DNA of 64,000 nucleotides from Martensiomyces pterosporus (lineage: Eukaryota; Kickxellomycota; Kickxellomycetes; Kickxellales; Kickxellaceae), in NCBI GenBank assembly GCA_025201845.1, contig MU603966.1, positions 62,001 through 126,000 on the forward strand. Reading direction: 5' to 3'. Within the stretch, counting starts at the first letter, position 1; every line of letters starts with the position of its first letter. The notes under the pieces were generated by a model that saw nothing but the letters and a program-made list of their open reading frames with translations, ran no database searches and was not told where the DNA came from. The position numbers and the translations under genes were made by a program. Of the stretch, positions 48,400 through 59,155 are shown piece by piece.

Positions 48400-48895
48400 G
48401 CGCTCTGCTGCTGGTGTACGCTAAGTGGTGCTCTAGATAGGCTGGCAATACCGGCTGGATAGCAAGTAGTGGAAAAGGAGTAGTGGAAAAGGAGTGGCAG
48501 CTAATGGTGTTGCGAGGCAGGAGCAGAGGAGAGCAGAGCCTTGCCCAGCACCTGCTCTTTCGGAAGCGACCCTTGTCCCTTTTGGAAGCCAGCCAGCACA
48601 GCCGCCGCGCTCCTGTTTGCTCTAGCGCTGCCAGGCTTGTGCCGGTGCTGGCTGAGCGTGACCGCCTGGCCTTGTGATTGGGCAGCCGGCTTGCATGGGT
48701 CTATAGTGCTTGTGCTGCAGGATTTCCCCCTTCTGGCCAACCTGACCTCGCCTGGCTAGCTCTCGCTTCTTCCTTCTGCCTTCACTTCCTAGCTACAGCG
48801 ACAGCACCAAACGACCTCCCTCCAGACGCACGCTCCATCCTACATCGACCTCCTGTATAAACAGCAGCAGCAACAGACAGCAGACAGCATACACA
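48400..48895. promoter_or_regulatory. Divergent promoter region
   Basis: This 496-bp spacer separates the TRIC-like (-) and NPC2-like (+) starts. TATAAA at about 48856 lies 40 bp before the NPC2-like ATG. A short direct repeat of gtagtggaaaaggag lies at about 48467-48494. No gene is seen. Confidence 0.45.
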
Positions 48896-49593
48896 ATGAG
48901 GCTTGTTGCTTACACCCTCTTTGCGCTCGGCGCCATGCATACAGCGTGCAGTGCGCTTGCAATTGGCGAGCAGGCCCGTCTCATGGTCCAAGAGGCCAGT
49001 GGTATCTTCTCCGGCCTCGAGGTCCTGTCCTCTGGGCGGTCTCTGCGCGAAGGCGAGGGCAAGAACAGGACCCTAAACGACATTATCCGCGACGTGAGCA
49101 ACGAGGACGATCTCGTTGATATCGACTACGTCAACCTCGACCCCGAGCAGCCAAAGCGTAGCACCCCAGTACACATCAACGCCCTGGCCTATGTCAAGGA
49201 CCCTATCGAAGCAGCAACAGCAAACATCAAGGTCAAGTACGGCTTCATCACGCTGCTCAACCGCAACTACGACCTGTGCGAGGAGCTCAAGACCAATCTC
49301 AACAGGACGTGCCCTGTCGACAAGGGCCCCATCGAAGTCCAGGTCGACGTGGACGTTCCTGGATTTGTGCCTCCTGTAAGTAGCGAAGTGTCCGAGTGTA
49401 TGCATGCCTGCTGCTGCGGCTGCTCTGTTCTTGCTGCCACCACTGCTCTGCTAAATGCCCATATATATGTGTGTGTGCTTAACACCACGCTTGCGCCTCG
49501 CTTATGTAGGGATGGTTCCATCTCGAGGCTGTCGCATGGCGAAACGAGGATGAGAAGCAGATCGGCCACATCCTTGCCGACATCAGATTCTGA
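48896..49593 (+). CDS. NPC2/ML-domain lipid-binding secreted or vacuolar protein (two exons)
   Basis: Exon 1 is 48896-49375, the intron is 49376-49509 (134 bp, GTAAGT...TAG, phase 0) and exon 2 is 49510-49593. The 187-residue product starts with a signal peptide (MRLVAYTLFALGAMHTACSA). An ML domain follows with YDLCEELKTNLNRTCPVDKG and VPGFVPPGWFHLEAVAW, ending in GHILADIRF. The late proline-rich PPG and final beta strand match fungal phosphatidylglycerol/phosphatidylinositol transfer proteins and NPC2. It likely carries a sterol or phospholipid in the vacuole or secretory path. Reading through the intron would destroy the conserved C-terminal strand, so splicing is well supported. Confidence 0.9.
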
Positions 49594-49877
49594 CGCGTCC
49601 TGTTACCATTTAAGCGTGCACTTTGCACTGCAATTCCCGGCGCCAAACTCCACCTTGGGCGCTCTTTGCCCAGCCAACAATTTATTATTTTCACTCTAGA
49701 CTTGCCCGTTTCTCTCCTGCTCTTTTTCAACGGCAGTTGTACGCTGTTGTAGCCAGTGTACCTTTATCGCAGTGTGATTGCCGCTCCCTAGAGTATCTAT
49801 ACTTTTTATGCTGCGTTCCTTTACTGTGTTTAATACATCCAGAGTCCACTCTGCAAAGTCTGCCATCAACTGGTGTA

Positions 49878-50281
49878 TCACGTCGCTGCTCTGCGCTTGC
49901 TCTGGCGAGCATCGCTGGTGTTTTTCTCGTCATGGAACCCCAAGTTCCGCCAGTCGTCGCGATCCATCAGCTTCCTAAGTCCAAGTGAGCTCCATTGGTG
50001 GGCGTTGCAGTTAGCTGGGCCATGGTCGACAATGGCGTATCTAAAGAGCGGCTGCATCTGCGTGCGTTTTGCTGTCACGCCTATACTTACTTTTGCATCC
50101 GGCACTCCAGGTATTCCTTGGACATTGCCCTGCAGATCTTGCTGCTTCCCTGGTTTCCACTGAGGCACTCCAGGTACTTGGACATAAATTCCTTGCACTC
50201 GCCGCCATGATCCAAGGGGAAGCTGCCGCGGTCCGGCGGCGTCGGCTTGACATTAATCGTGGGTGGTCCTCCGAAACTCAT
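49878..50281 (-). CDS. COX19: Mitochondrial twin Cx9C protein Cox19 (two exons)
   Basis: Exon 1 (50091-50281) starts MSFGGPPTINVKPTPPDRGS. It carries two Cx9C modules: Cys29-x9-Cys39 (CKEFMSKYLEC) and Cys50-x9-Cys60 (CRAMSKEYLEC). The intron is 49975-50090 (116 bp, GTAAGT...TAG with a CTAAC branch at about 50008). Exon 2 (49878-49974) ends with LMDRDDWRNLGF, the Cox19 C-terminal signature. The total is 95 residues. Cox19 helps copper delivery to cytochrome oxidase from the intermembrane space. The PTPPDRGSFPLDH start is diagnostic. Confidence 0.93.
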
Positions 50282-50680
50282 GCTCCCTGAAGCCTAAAAA
50301 GCAGAACCAAAATCGTGTCGATTCAAGAGTCTACTGGAAATTGTATAAAGAAACAGCAAAGAGAGAGAAAAAAATACAAAATCCGCACACTGCCGCACCG
50401 CTGAGCAGATGCGATTTGTATGGCGATATCCACGCGAAAGAATATGGTACCATTTTCCGTTCTGCACAGACAGGTTAGAGGCAACAAGAGACAAAGCTGG
50501 CCTCGACCAATGCCACAGAAAAGACAAGGGACGGCTGGAAGGCCTGCAGAATACGAGCAGAGCTAGCACTGAGATGCGATGCCATAGCCAGCGGCAATTC
50601 TTTTGCTGATGCTGTCAGATTTTTGGCTGAAAAAGGGAGGAAAATGAGGGGCTACAGAGACGCAGGGTTATAGGCAGAAT
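50282..50680. other. Intergenic region
   Basis: This 399-bp stretch holds the COX19 promoter and the NOP2 3' flank. No gene is seen. Confidence 0.4.
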
Positions 50681-52600
50681 CTAGTGCTTGTGCTTCTTTT
50701 GCTTTGTCTTGGCACCGCTGCCAGCAGGGACGATGACCTGGTTATCGGCAGTCTGGATCTTGTTGGAGATCTTCTTGAATTTGGCAACAAAGAAGCCGTC
50801 CATGTTGTGTGCATGCGGGTAGAAGCGGCGGGTCAGCGAGAGCGAGCTGTGGAAGGTGTGTCCACGGAAGCGCGTGAAGCCAGGGCGGCCAAAGTCAAGG
50901 CCAGTCGAGACAAGCTTGATGTTGGGGCGCTTGCTCAGGGCATAGTTTACAACTGCCTCGTCCTCATCGACAGTGACCGAGCAGGTCGAGTAGACGATGT
51001 AGCCGCCTGTGGGCGAGTCTGCGTTGACCGAGTCAATTGCCGACAGAATCAGCTCCTTCTGCAGATGCGTCAGCATGCTGAAATCGTCCTGGCTCTTGTT
51101 GACCTTGACCGAAGCGTCCTTGGAGATAACGCCAGTTCCGCTGCAGGGCGCATCGAGCAGGACACGGTCAAACCCGCCCATGACCTTTGGGAACTCGCGG
51201 CCGTCGTAGTTGCACACAAGCGCGTTGCTGATGCCCAGCCGATGGATGTTGGCAACCAGGGCCTTCTCACGCTCCTTGTTGGCATCGTTAGCAACCACAA
51301 GACCAGTGTTCTTCATCAGCGCTGCACAGTATGTTGTCTTGCCACCGGGGGCAGCAGACATGTCCAGGACCTTTTCGTTCTCTTGGGGAGCGAGTGCCAT
51401 CACTGGCAGGAAGGAGGATGCAGCCTGGATCATGTAGTGTCCAGCCATATACTCCGGCGTAGCACCAACAGGGACAGGCGAATCGTAAATAGTAAGGCCG
51501 ACCTTGGTCCACTTGCCGATTGGGTCGAGGTTGACGCCACGGTTGATCAGGGCCTGCGCCAGATCACGTCGCCGGGTCTTGAGAGTGTTTGTGCGGATGG
51601 TGACTGGGCGAGACACCTCGTTGGCCTCAAAGAACTCCACGGCCTCGCTCACAGTGAACAGCTGCATCAGCTTATCCATCAGGAACTCGTTGTAGCCATA
51701 GTAGTGGCACATGTCTCTCTTGAGCTGGTCCATGTAGTCATTGCGCGACCGCTCGGAATCACGCAGCTCAACAAAGTTGTTGAGAACGCGGATGATCTCC
51801 TGGATGCGGAGCTGCACCTGTGCGAGATCAAGCGGAGCATCCTTCTCTTGTTCGATCTGCTCCTCCGTGGGGAGAGCAAACAGCTCCCGCTCACCCTCAA
51901 CAACCTCGCCCGGTGCCTTCAGCTCCATCTCAGCAAGCTCCTCCTCTTCCTTGCGCATCGCGTCGAGCCTTCTTGAGCGCTTCTCCATGTCGCGGAATGT
52001 CACAGCCTCCTCATCGCCCTCCTCATCGCCCTCCTCATCTGTATCAAACTCGTCATACGACTCTATGCCACCATTGTCGCTATCTTCCTCGTCGTCGTCA
52101 TCGCTAAGCAGAGACAAGGGCGCTTGGGTGACACCACCATCCGACTCCTCCTCGCTCTCGCCCTCAGCCTCCTCCTCGGCAAGCTCGCTGCCGCTATCAA
52201 ATTCGCTCATCGACTCATTGTCATCCTCATCGTCCGACTCCATGGGTGCATTGTCCCAGCCGTCATCGGCTGCGCCGTCGAAAGAGATAGCAGCAGGAGA
52301 GCCATCCTCGTCGCTGTCATCATCCTCGCTCTCCGGGTCGGCGATCTTGGCCCTCTTCGACTTGGCTGCGGGCTTCTCTTGCTTCGCCTGGCGCTTGCTG
52401 CCAGTGCTCGCCTTGGCAGAGGCTGGCTCCCGGCCACTGCGCTTGTTTGCTGCGTTCTTGGCCCTGTTGGCCTCTTGCTTGCGTGTGCGAACAGCCTCGT
52501 GCTTCAGCTGGTCATGCAGCGTCTTGGTCACCTTTCCTGTGGCTTTCTCCTTCTCCAGCGAAAGAGGAGCGTCTTGCTTGTTCTTTGCACGGCGACCCAT
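50681..52600 (-). CDS. NOP2: 25S rRNA m5C methyltransferase Nop2 (NSUN1)
   Basis: The 639-residue product has a basic N-terminus (MGRRAKNKQDAPLSLEKEKA) and long acidic runs (about 90-200). The NOL1/NOP2/Sun catalytic domain follows, with the SAM motif VLDMSAAPGGKTTYCAA, catalytic Cys in LDAPCSGTGVISKD and the release Cys in VYSTCSVTVDEDEAV. A C-terminal FHSSLSLTRRFYPHAHNMDG completes the match. It methylates a cytosine in large-subunit rRNA and is needed for 60S assembly in the nucleolus. No intron is needed. The protein ends in Lys/His-rich residues. Confidence 0.95.
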   Translation of the reverse strand: MGRRAKNKQDAPLSLEKEKATGKVTKTLHDQLKHEAVRTRKQEANRAKNAANKRSGREPASAKASTGSKRQAKQEKPAAKSKRAKIADPESEDDDSDEDGSPAAISFDGAADDGWDNAPMESDDEDDNESMSEFDSGSELAEEEAEGESEEESDGGVTQAPLSLLSDDDDEEDSDNGGIESYDEFDTDEEGDEEGDEEAVTFRDMEKRSRRLDAMRKEEEELAEMELKAPGEVVEGERELFALPTEEQIEQEKDAPLDLAQVQLRIQEIIRVLNNFVELRDSERSRNDYMDQLKRDMCHYYGYNEFLMDKLMQLFTVSEAVEFFEANEVSRPVTIRTNTLKTRRRDLAQALINRGVNLDPIGKWTKVGLTIYDSPVPVGATPEYMAGHYMIQAASSFLPVMALAPQENEKVLDMSAAPGGKTTYCAALMKNTGLVVANDANKEREKALVANIHRLGISNALVCNYDGREFPKVMGGFDRVLLDAPCSGTGVISKDASVKVNKSQDDFSMLTHLQKELILSAIDSVNADSPTGGYIVYSTCSVTVDEDEAVVNYALSKRPNIKLVSTGLDFGRPGFTRFRGHTFHSSLSLTRRFYPHAHNMDGFFVAKFKKISNKIQTADNQVIVPAGSGAKTKQKKHKH

Positions 52601-52900
52601 TTCAGCGAATCAGCAATAAATAAGGAGACAGACGGAAGAGAAAATAAAGCGCCTGGCCAAAAGTGAAGAGACCGCGAGCGCAGAAAAGCTGGCTGTGCTG
52701 TTGGCTGCCAGCAGCACTCCCACTGTGAATTTTTTTTTCTGGCCCTTACTTTTTCGCTCGGTCCTGATCGGAGAATTGATCGCAGCTGAGCGTAATCCAG
52801 GTCAGCAGATCAACGCGATGTGATGGGGGTATTATTTGTGAGCAAAGGAGATAAAAGCAGAAATCAAACAAGGGGAGAAGGGAGGCGGCGGCTCGGATGT
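52601..52900. other. Intergenic region
   Basis: This 300-bp stretch holds the NOP2 promoter and the MCM2 3' flank. A T9 run lies near 52731. No gene is seen. Confidence 0.4.
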
Positions 52901-55874
52901 CTAGGCAGAGGACAGAGTCTTTGTGATGACTGACCGGCCGTCGTCGACAGAGAACATCTGCTGGGTGAACAGCGGGGATGTGTAGAACGACGAGCAGTCG
53001 TTGACGCCAAACGACGACGCCTGTGACTCGAACTCGGGCTTGGATATCTCCACGGACTCGGGGATGTTTCCGTTGTACTTTAGCGAGTAGAACGTAAGGC
53101 GCTCCTGGACAAGCTTTCCCAGGAGATAGTAGAGCAGCTCAAAGTGGTCGCGGCGAGCGTAGAGGTACTTGTTGAACTTTCTGCGAAGAGAGCGCATGAC
53201 CGAGAGCTTTTGCGCAGTGATGAATCCCTCAAGAGCAACGCGGATGGCCACCTCGACATCGTCGTTGCGCACATAGTCGCGAAGGTGCATGCGGGCATGT
53301 GCTTCGGCAAGACGGACCATCGACTCAATATGGCGGACGGTGATCGGCACGCTGCCGGTTGCGAGCGACTCGCGGCGGAGCTCGGCGTACAGGTGAGCGA
53401 CCTTGTCAGAGTAGCGGTCCGACATGCGCGGCTGAACGTTCTCGCGGGCGTACATGATGTACTTGCGCAAGAGATCCTGTGGGATGACGTCCTGGGCCAG
53501 TGCCTGTGAGACTGCATCCTCGCTCCGAGGCTCTTGTGAGGCACCCAGCGATGCCTGGTAAAGCGGGTGGGAGCGCGAGTGGCTCTGGACAACAAAGCGG
53601 CCAAGCATCTCATCCTTCACCGGGTCGACCTCGTCGCGCACAACACACAGCACATCAAAGCGCGAGATGATGGGCTCGGTGAGCTCGACGTTCTGCGAGA
53701 ATGGCAGCGCAGGGCGGTAGCGGCCGCCGATGGGGTTGGCAGCGGCCATGACTGAGCAGCGGGCCTGGAGTGTGGTGACGATGCCGGCCTTTGAAATAGA
53801 GATGCTCTGCTGCTCCATGGCCTCGTGAATCGACGTGCGGTCGGCGTCGTTCATCTTGTCAAACTCGTCGATCAGGCAAACGCCGCGGTCAGCCAGAACA
53901 AGCGCGCCACCCTCAAGAGTCCACTCGCGAGTGACTGGGTCCTTGCGCACGCTCGCTGTAAGGCCAACAGCACTGGCACCCTGGCCAGTAGTAAACACTG
54001 CGCGGTGCGCAGTGCCTTCGACATACTTGAGGAACTGCGACTTTGCTGTGCCCGGGTCGCCAAGAAGAAGCACATTGATGTCTCCACGCGTGCGCAGCTT
54101 TCCGCCAATGTCCTTTGGGACTCCGCCAAACAGCGCCAGCGCCAGAGCCGTCTTGATCTGCTCATGGCCGTAGATGGACGGTGCAATCGACCTGACAATG
54201 CGCTTGCCAATGTTGTCGTCTCTGGCCAGACCGCGAATAGCGCGCTTGTCTTCCTCAGTGAGACGCACTGCCGCAAACTCATCGGCACGCTTGGAGACGT
54301 GGTTCGCTTCAATGACAGTGCTAAAGACAGGGAATCCTTGGCGATTGTTCAGGGAGACGTCCAGCGTGTGAGCATACACGCCAGTGACCTCGATTTCCTC
54401 GCCTGGCTTGGCGCAGTCAATGAGGTCCCACAGCAGAATGACCTCGCGGTGGCGGGGCAGGCGGCCTGGAGGGACAGAGCCCGGCGTCTCCTGCAGCGTC
54501 AGCCTTTGGTAGTTTCTGTACACGGTCTGCTCCGAGTTGAGAGTGAACGGGCCGCGCGACTGGCAGTTGACGCACATGTTGATCTTGATCTCCGACTGCG
54601 CGTCCTGGTAGAACGGGCCAAGCACAGCGCCGCACTTGCCGCAGTCAAACTTTATGTACTTGAGCTGGGGGAAGACGCCTGTGCGCCTGCTCACAACTCC
54701 GCTGACACGCACCAGGCAGTTCAGCTGCGACTGGCGCAGATCGCGGAGGGAGCAAGTGGTGGGGAGCTCGGCAATGCGAACGTGAATCTCGGACCGGATA
54801 CGAGCATAGTCCGGGAACATGGTAAGCACTGCATCCATGGCGACATCGTCCATGATCGAAAGCATCTCGCGGGGCGCATTGGCCAGAAAGTACGCCAGGA
54901 GCGGCCGAGACCGGGCCAGATGGGAGTAGGTCACCTCGAGGCTCTCTGCGTTGGCTGCTCCGAGCTGTCTGATGCGCTCGCCATATACGGACGCGCCCTT
55001 CTCGTCGACGTATGAGAGAAGGAAGTGGCGGAACTCGCGAGCGATGGTTTGACGGGGCCCAGCTTCGCTGACCCAGGCCGCGACAGACCTGCCCTTCATG
55101 TCCTTGAGGTCGTCGAGCGTAAGCGCGCGCTCCTCATCGGCGACGTCCAGTGCCATGTCGAGCAAGTGCGCATGCTTGCTCTCAAGACCGCCAGCGCCAC
55201 GGCGCCCACGCCCACTGCGGCCAAACCTGGCATCCTCCTCATCCTCAAAGTCCTGCATGAATGCCAGTGGGATGCGCGACTTGGGCTCGCCACGCCCCTC
55301 TTCAAAGTCGCGCCGCCTCAAGCGCGCCTCAACGCGGGCGCGCTCAGACGGGTCCATCGATGCAAACTCGGTCTCATCCAGCATATCCTCGTCGTATCTG
55401 TCGAGCTTTTCGTTGAAACGATAGTCACGGTCCATGTTAGGCCCAAACAGGTCCTCCCCCTCGTCGTCCTCATCCTCCTGCTCGAGAGCCAGCAGCTCGC
55501 CCTCGTGCTGGAGCTCGTCGGCCAGCTCCACGTCCTCAAGGCGGTCAGGTAGGTCATCATCCAGCTCTTCATCCTCGTCGTCTGCTGGCGTGAACCCAGG
55601 GAATGGGGAGAATGGAGGGGGGCTTGAGGGAGGAAGAGTTGGGTCAGCCATGCGGACCGGAGAGCTCGATCCAAAGATCATGCCACCTCCAGGCGTGGCA
55701 GGAAAGCTCACGTCGTCCTCATCGTCCGAGAGTGCCCCTGCTTGGCGCTTGCGGTTGTGTGAGTTGCTCTATAGGTGTGCTGAAGGCGCTTGTTAGTAGC
55801 GCTGTTGGGGGCAGCAGTGCGGAAGCCATTGGCACAGACGGAGCAGCCTAGCTGCGGCAGTGCTTGCTTACCAT
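52901..55874 (-). CDS. MCM2: DNA replication licensing helicase subunit Mcm2 (two exons, exon 1 possibly only ATG)
   Basis: The main exon (52901-55768) encodes the acidic N-terminus and a C4 zinc finger (CGKCGAVLGPFY...CVNCQSRG, about 375-405). Walker A is GDPGTAKSQFLKYVE (about 570), Walker B CLIDEFDKMND, and the arginine finger SRFD. Its frame is open to 55768 but has no ATG before MIFGSS. An intron of 103 bp (55769-55871, GTAAGC, CTACTAAC branch, TAG) joins an ATG at 55872-55874 to SNSHNRKRQAGALSDDEDDV, giving 956 residues. A bipartite-like basic NHNRKR start suits nuclear import. The alternative is a start at the internal Met near 55681. The helicase identity is certain. Confidence 0.92.
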
Positions 55875-56428
55875 TACTACTTTATATGGATGTCAGAGTC
55901 AGCGGCGAGTGCGTAAGGCCACGCTACGGTTGTTTGGATGGCAGGAGCAAATGGGTGTCTCGCTAAAAGGGAGAGTGAATGGAGGAGAATCGCTGCCGCA
56001 AATTTTGAGGGGTAGCGAGTGCTTGCACCAGTTGCAAAAGTGGTAAAAGACGCCAAAGGTGAAGAGAGCGGGAAAGAGAAGGGAAGAGCAGAAAAGCGGC
56101 TGCCGAGGCAGGAACGATATGACAATATAAAAAAAAGCAGGCTGTTTACCGTTTGTTGGCCATTTGGGAGCGATTTAATCCTTGTTTACGCTAAACGTGT
56201 CCAGCCAATGAGCTGCTTGACGCCTTGATCAGCACAAAAGAACCCCATGGCGGCACGCCCTGTGCCAGCAGGAGCAGAGGATTGGGCAGCTTTGGTGTAT
56301 TAAGTAGACTAATAAAGAGAGGAGCGAGTGAAGACGGAAATGCAAAAAAAAATAAAGTAGGGCGCAGGAAAGTGGAAACGCCGGCGGTAGAGCGAGCGGG
56401 AGATGCTATCAAAGGCCAGACGGGGCGG
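55875..56428. other. Intergenic region
   Basis: This 554-bp stretch lies between the MCM2 start and the LIM gene 3' end. TATAAA occurs at about 55880-55885 (minus strand), only some 7-10 bp before the MCM2 ATG, an unusual spacing. A short A7/A8 run lies near 56129 and 56345. No gene is seen. Confidence 0.4.
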
Positions 56429-59155
56429 CTAGACATGCCCAAACACAGTCTTTCTCTTGTTCGCGCTCTTGAATGCCTTCTGCTGGTGGATGTGCTGCTC
56501 GCACAGAAAGCGGCCGTTGAGGTTGTAGTAGACGTTGCGCAGCGGCTGCCCACACTCGTAGCATGCAAAGCACCCGGGGTGGAAGCGGCCCTCGTACACC
56601 TGCGCGCACGGTCCCTCGATGGGCTCCTGGCACGCAACGCACAGAGAGCCATTCAGCTTGTGGTAGTCGTACTTGCAGTAGGGCATCTGCTCAAAGACAT
56701 AGAACGACTTGTCCGGGAACGACTTGTGGCATTTCTGGCAGGTGAAGCAGCGGCGATGCCACCACGAGTCCAGCGCCTGAACCGAATCCTTGGACGAGCC
56801 GCACGGCAGAGAGCACGCCTTGCATGTTGGCCCAAGCTGCTGTCTATAGTCCTTCAAGCAGTAGACTCGTCCATGGCATTCAACGCCCTGAACAGACGCT
56901 GGCAGATCGCCAGATCCTGCCTCGGAGGATTTGACGATGGAGCCACTCGCTGTGCTGATGCCCGCCCCACACGACGCGCAATGCTGCTGGGGCCTGGATG
57001 ACGCATGGACAGGCTTGCTGTGATCTGCGTTCTTGATCTGGCTCTGGCTCTGGCCCTGGCTCTGAGCACTGACCGATCTGTGGCGGTCACACACATAGCG
57101 AATGCCATCCGGCTCGCCCTCAGCCACTAGCGCATGGAAGCTTGCTGGGTGGTTAGGATCCAAAAGCCTATCACAGTCGGAGCAGCGAAAGCACATGCGG
57201 TGGAACACATGGCTGCCCACGCATGCTGGGTTGCTGTTGCCTATCCGGCCTCGGCATGCGAAGCAGGATGTGCCGCCCGACAGTGTGCTGCTGGTGCTCG
57301 CCGTGCTGACGCTGCTGTTCAGTCGAGCCTTGCGAGCGCCGTTCAAAAATGCAGCGTCGTTGCTTGGGGACGTGGGCGAGTGGCGGAAGCTGTTGGAGCT
57401 GACAACGCTTTCACGGTCGGACTCTGTGCGCATCTCGACGTTCAAGGCCTGCATCTCACCCATCAGATCGTCCAGCAGCGAGTCAAGCTTGGCGGTCTTG
57501 CCACCCTTTGTTGACCCTGCCGAGGCGGGGCCGCCGTTCCTGCCTTTACTCGGGGCACGGAAAGCAGGTGTACCACGCCCGCCCATGAGCTGCGTGTTAA
57601 GCCTGGGCAGGGGAATCGGCGAGGGCTTGCGTTGCTGCTGTTGCCCCCGGCTCAGCGACTGGCCTGCACTGGTAGAGCCATAGACTGGTTGTGGCGACGA
57701 GGGCACTGGGAGCTGTGGGCGGGGCTCGTATGGAGAGCCCATGGTGATGCTTGATGCGTCGCTGCTTGGAGAGGGAGGGATGAGGGAGGAGAGCATATCG
57801 AGAGTGGTTTGCGCGGAGGAAGCCCCAAGCGGCATTTTTGTTGACGAATTAGGTGTGGATGAAGAGGTACCGGTGTTGGAGCGAGGAGATTTGTGTGCAG
57901 CAGTCGGAGAGAGAGGAGAGGCAGCAGGACTGCTTGGCTTGGCCGAGTGGTTGCGGGATGATATACGAATCTGTGCATCCACGCTGGATGAAGCTAGCTT
58001 GATGTGCGTGCCGTCGCCCTTGCCTCTGTCTTCCAACTTTCCAGCTGGCGCCGCCGTTGTTGTTGTCGTGCCTGGAACAATTGCGTTGCCGCTGCGCTTG
58101 GGTTTTGTTTGGGCCTTCGCAATCGTGCCAGCAGCTGGGCTGTCACCACGGCTAGTAGATGGGTGTGCATGCAGGGTATTGTCCATGCTCGTCTGAAGGT
58201 GGCTTTTCGTTGTGTTCAATGTGCCGTTGCTGCTGCTGGCACTGCTGCTGCTGCCCTTGCTTTTGTGCCACGGGGCAGAGGGTGAGGAGCTGGAGGCAGA
58301 GGCAGCCGCTGCTGCTGCTGTGCTGCCTCTGCCCATGGCTGAGTTTATTGTTGCTGCGCTGCCAGTAGTAGTTGGTGCAGTAATGCCGTCAGTTGCCATC
58401 CTGTCTGCAAGCCTTTGCAGCAAGTCGCTCGACGAGCTTCTGTTGTATGCTCCCAAGGCCGGTGCAGCTGCTGTTGCCGGTGCAGCCGGTGTCTGAGTCG
58501 GAATGCCTCTGCTAGAGCCGCTGTTGCCTGGGCGGTCGTGACTGGAGTCAGGCTTGCTAACTGGCAGCACGCCAAGTAGCTGCTCCCGCGCTTCTTCCAG
58601 CCTTGACGAGTTGTCACGACCGCTCTCCTGCTCAGGCAATGGCTGTCTGCTGCTGTGGCTGCTCTGCGGGCCACTGCTGCTACCACCTCCCTGCTTCGAG
58701 GAGTTCAGCGGATTGATATCGCTCATATATGCGTCGATGCTGGCGTTGCTCTCGTTGCCGATGCGATCTGTGTGCGGGCGATTTGGGGAGGGGCCGTCTC
58801 TGTAGAAGCTGCCGTTGTCCAAGCCGCTGTCGTGGTTGGCTGACCCAGGCAGAATATCGGAAAAATCAAAATCGTCAGCTGCATCTGGATCCTCAGCAAG
58901 AAAGCTCAGAGATGGTTTGTACGCGTCGGGGAATGCTCTGCTCTCGATGGCTTTGCGGTCACCAGAATCGGCGACATCAAAGAACGTGCTCAAGCCGCGA
59001 GATTTAAAGTCCTTTGGGAAGGAGGGCACGGGCGGCTGTTCGGGGCATTGGTGCTGGCCGATCAGTCGGATGTGGACGTCCTGGTTGCACTGTGCGCACT
59101 TCATCGTTGGGATGACAGTGCTGTCTCGTATGCTCCGATCTAGCATGGATGACAT
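56429..59155 (-). CDS. Four-LIM-domain protein, paxillin/Pxl1-like
   Basis: The 908-residue product begins with a conserved N-terminal element (MKCAQCNQDVHIRLIGQHQC, about 18-37). A 570-residue Ser/Pro/Thr-rich disordered part follows, then LIM modules near residues 631, 723, 775 and 837 (CFACRGRIG; CASCGAGIS; CKACSLPCG...CFTCQKCHKSF; CVACQEPIEG...CFACYECGQPL). The second module has an insertion and looks degenerate. Fungal proteins of this layout (Pxl1 and LIM scaffold relatives) localise to growth or division sites and bind Rho/actin regulators. No RhoGAP domain follows. The exact orthologue is not decided. Confidence 0.85.
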   Translation of the reverse strand: MSSMLDRSIRDSTVIPTMKCAQCNQDVHIRLIGQHQCPEQPPVPSFPKDFKSRGLSTFFDVADSGDRKAIESRAFPDAYKPSLSFLAEDPDAADDFDFSDILPGSANHDSGLDNGSFYRDGPSPNRPHTDRIGNESNASIDAYMSDINPLNSSKQGGGSSSGPQSSHSSRQPLPEQESGRDNSSRLEEAREQLLGVLPVSKPDSSHDRPGNSGSSRGIPTQTPAAPATAAAPALGAYNRSSSSDLLQRLADRMATDGITAPTTTGSAATINSAMGRGSTAAAAAASASSSSPSAPWHKSKGSSSSASSSNGTLNTTKSHLQTSMDNTLHAHPSTSRGDSPAAGTIAKAQTKPKRSGNAIVPGTTTTTAAPAGKLEDRGKGDGTHIKLASSSVDAQIRISSRNHSAKPSSPAASPLSPTAAHKSPRSNTGTSSSTPNSSTKMPLGASSAQTTLDMLSSLIPPSPSSDASSITMGSPYEPRPQLPVPSSPQPVYGSTSAGQSLSRGQQQQRKPSPIPLPRLNTQLMGGRGTPAFRAPSKGRNGGPASAGSTKGGKTAKLDSLLDDLMGEMQALNVEMRTESDRESVVSSNSFRHSPTSPSNDAAFLNGARKARLNSSVSTASTSSTLSGGTSCFACRGRIGNSNPACVGSHVFHRMCFRCSDCDRLLDPNHPASFHALVAEGEPDGIRYVCDRHRSVSAQSQGQSQSQIKNADHSKPVHASSRPQQHCASCGAGISTASGSIVKSSEAGSGDLPASVQGVECHGRVYCLKDYRQQLGPTCKACSLPCGSSKDSVQALDSWWHRRCFTCQKCHKSFPDKSFYVFEQMPYCKYDYHKLNGSLCVACQEPIEGPCAQVYEGRFHPGCFACYECGQPLRNVYYNLNGRFLCEQHIHQQKAFKSANKRKTVFGHV

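Noticed and set aside
50684..51976. 430-codon plus-strand ORF
   Set aside because: It is antisense to NOP2, which has all catalytic motifs.
53825..55015. 396-codon plus-strand ORF
   Set aside because: It is antisense to MCM2.
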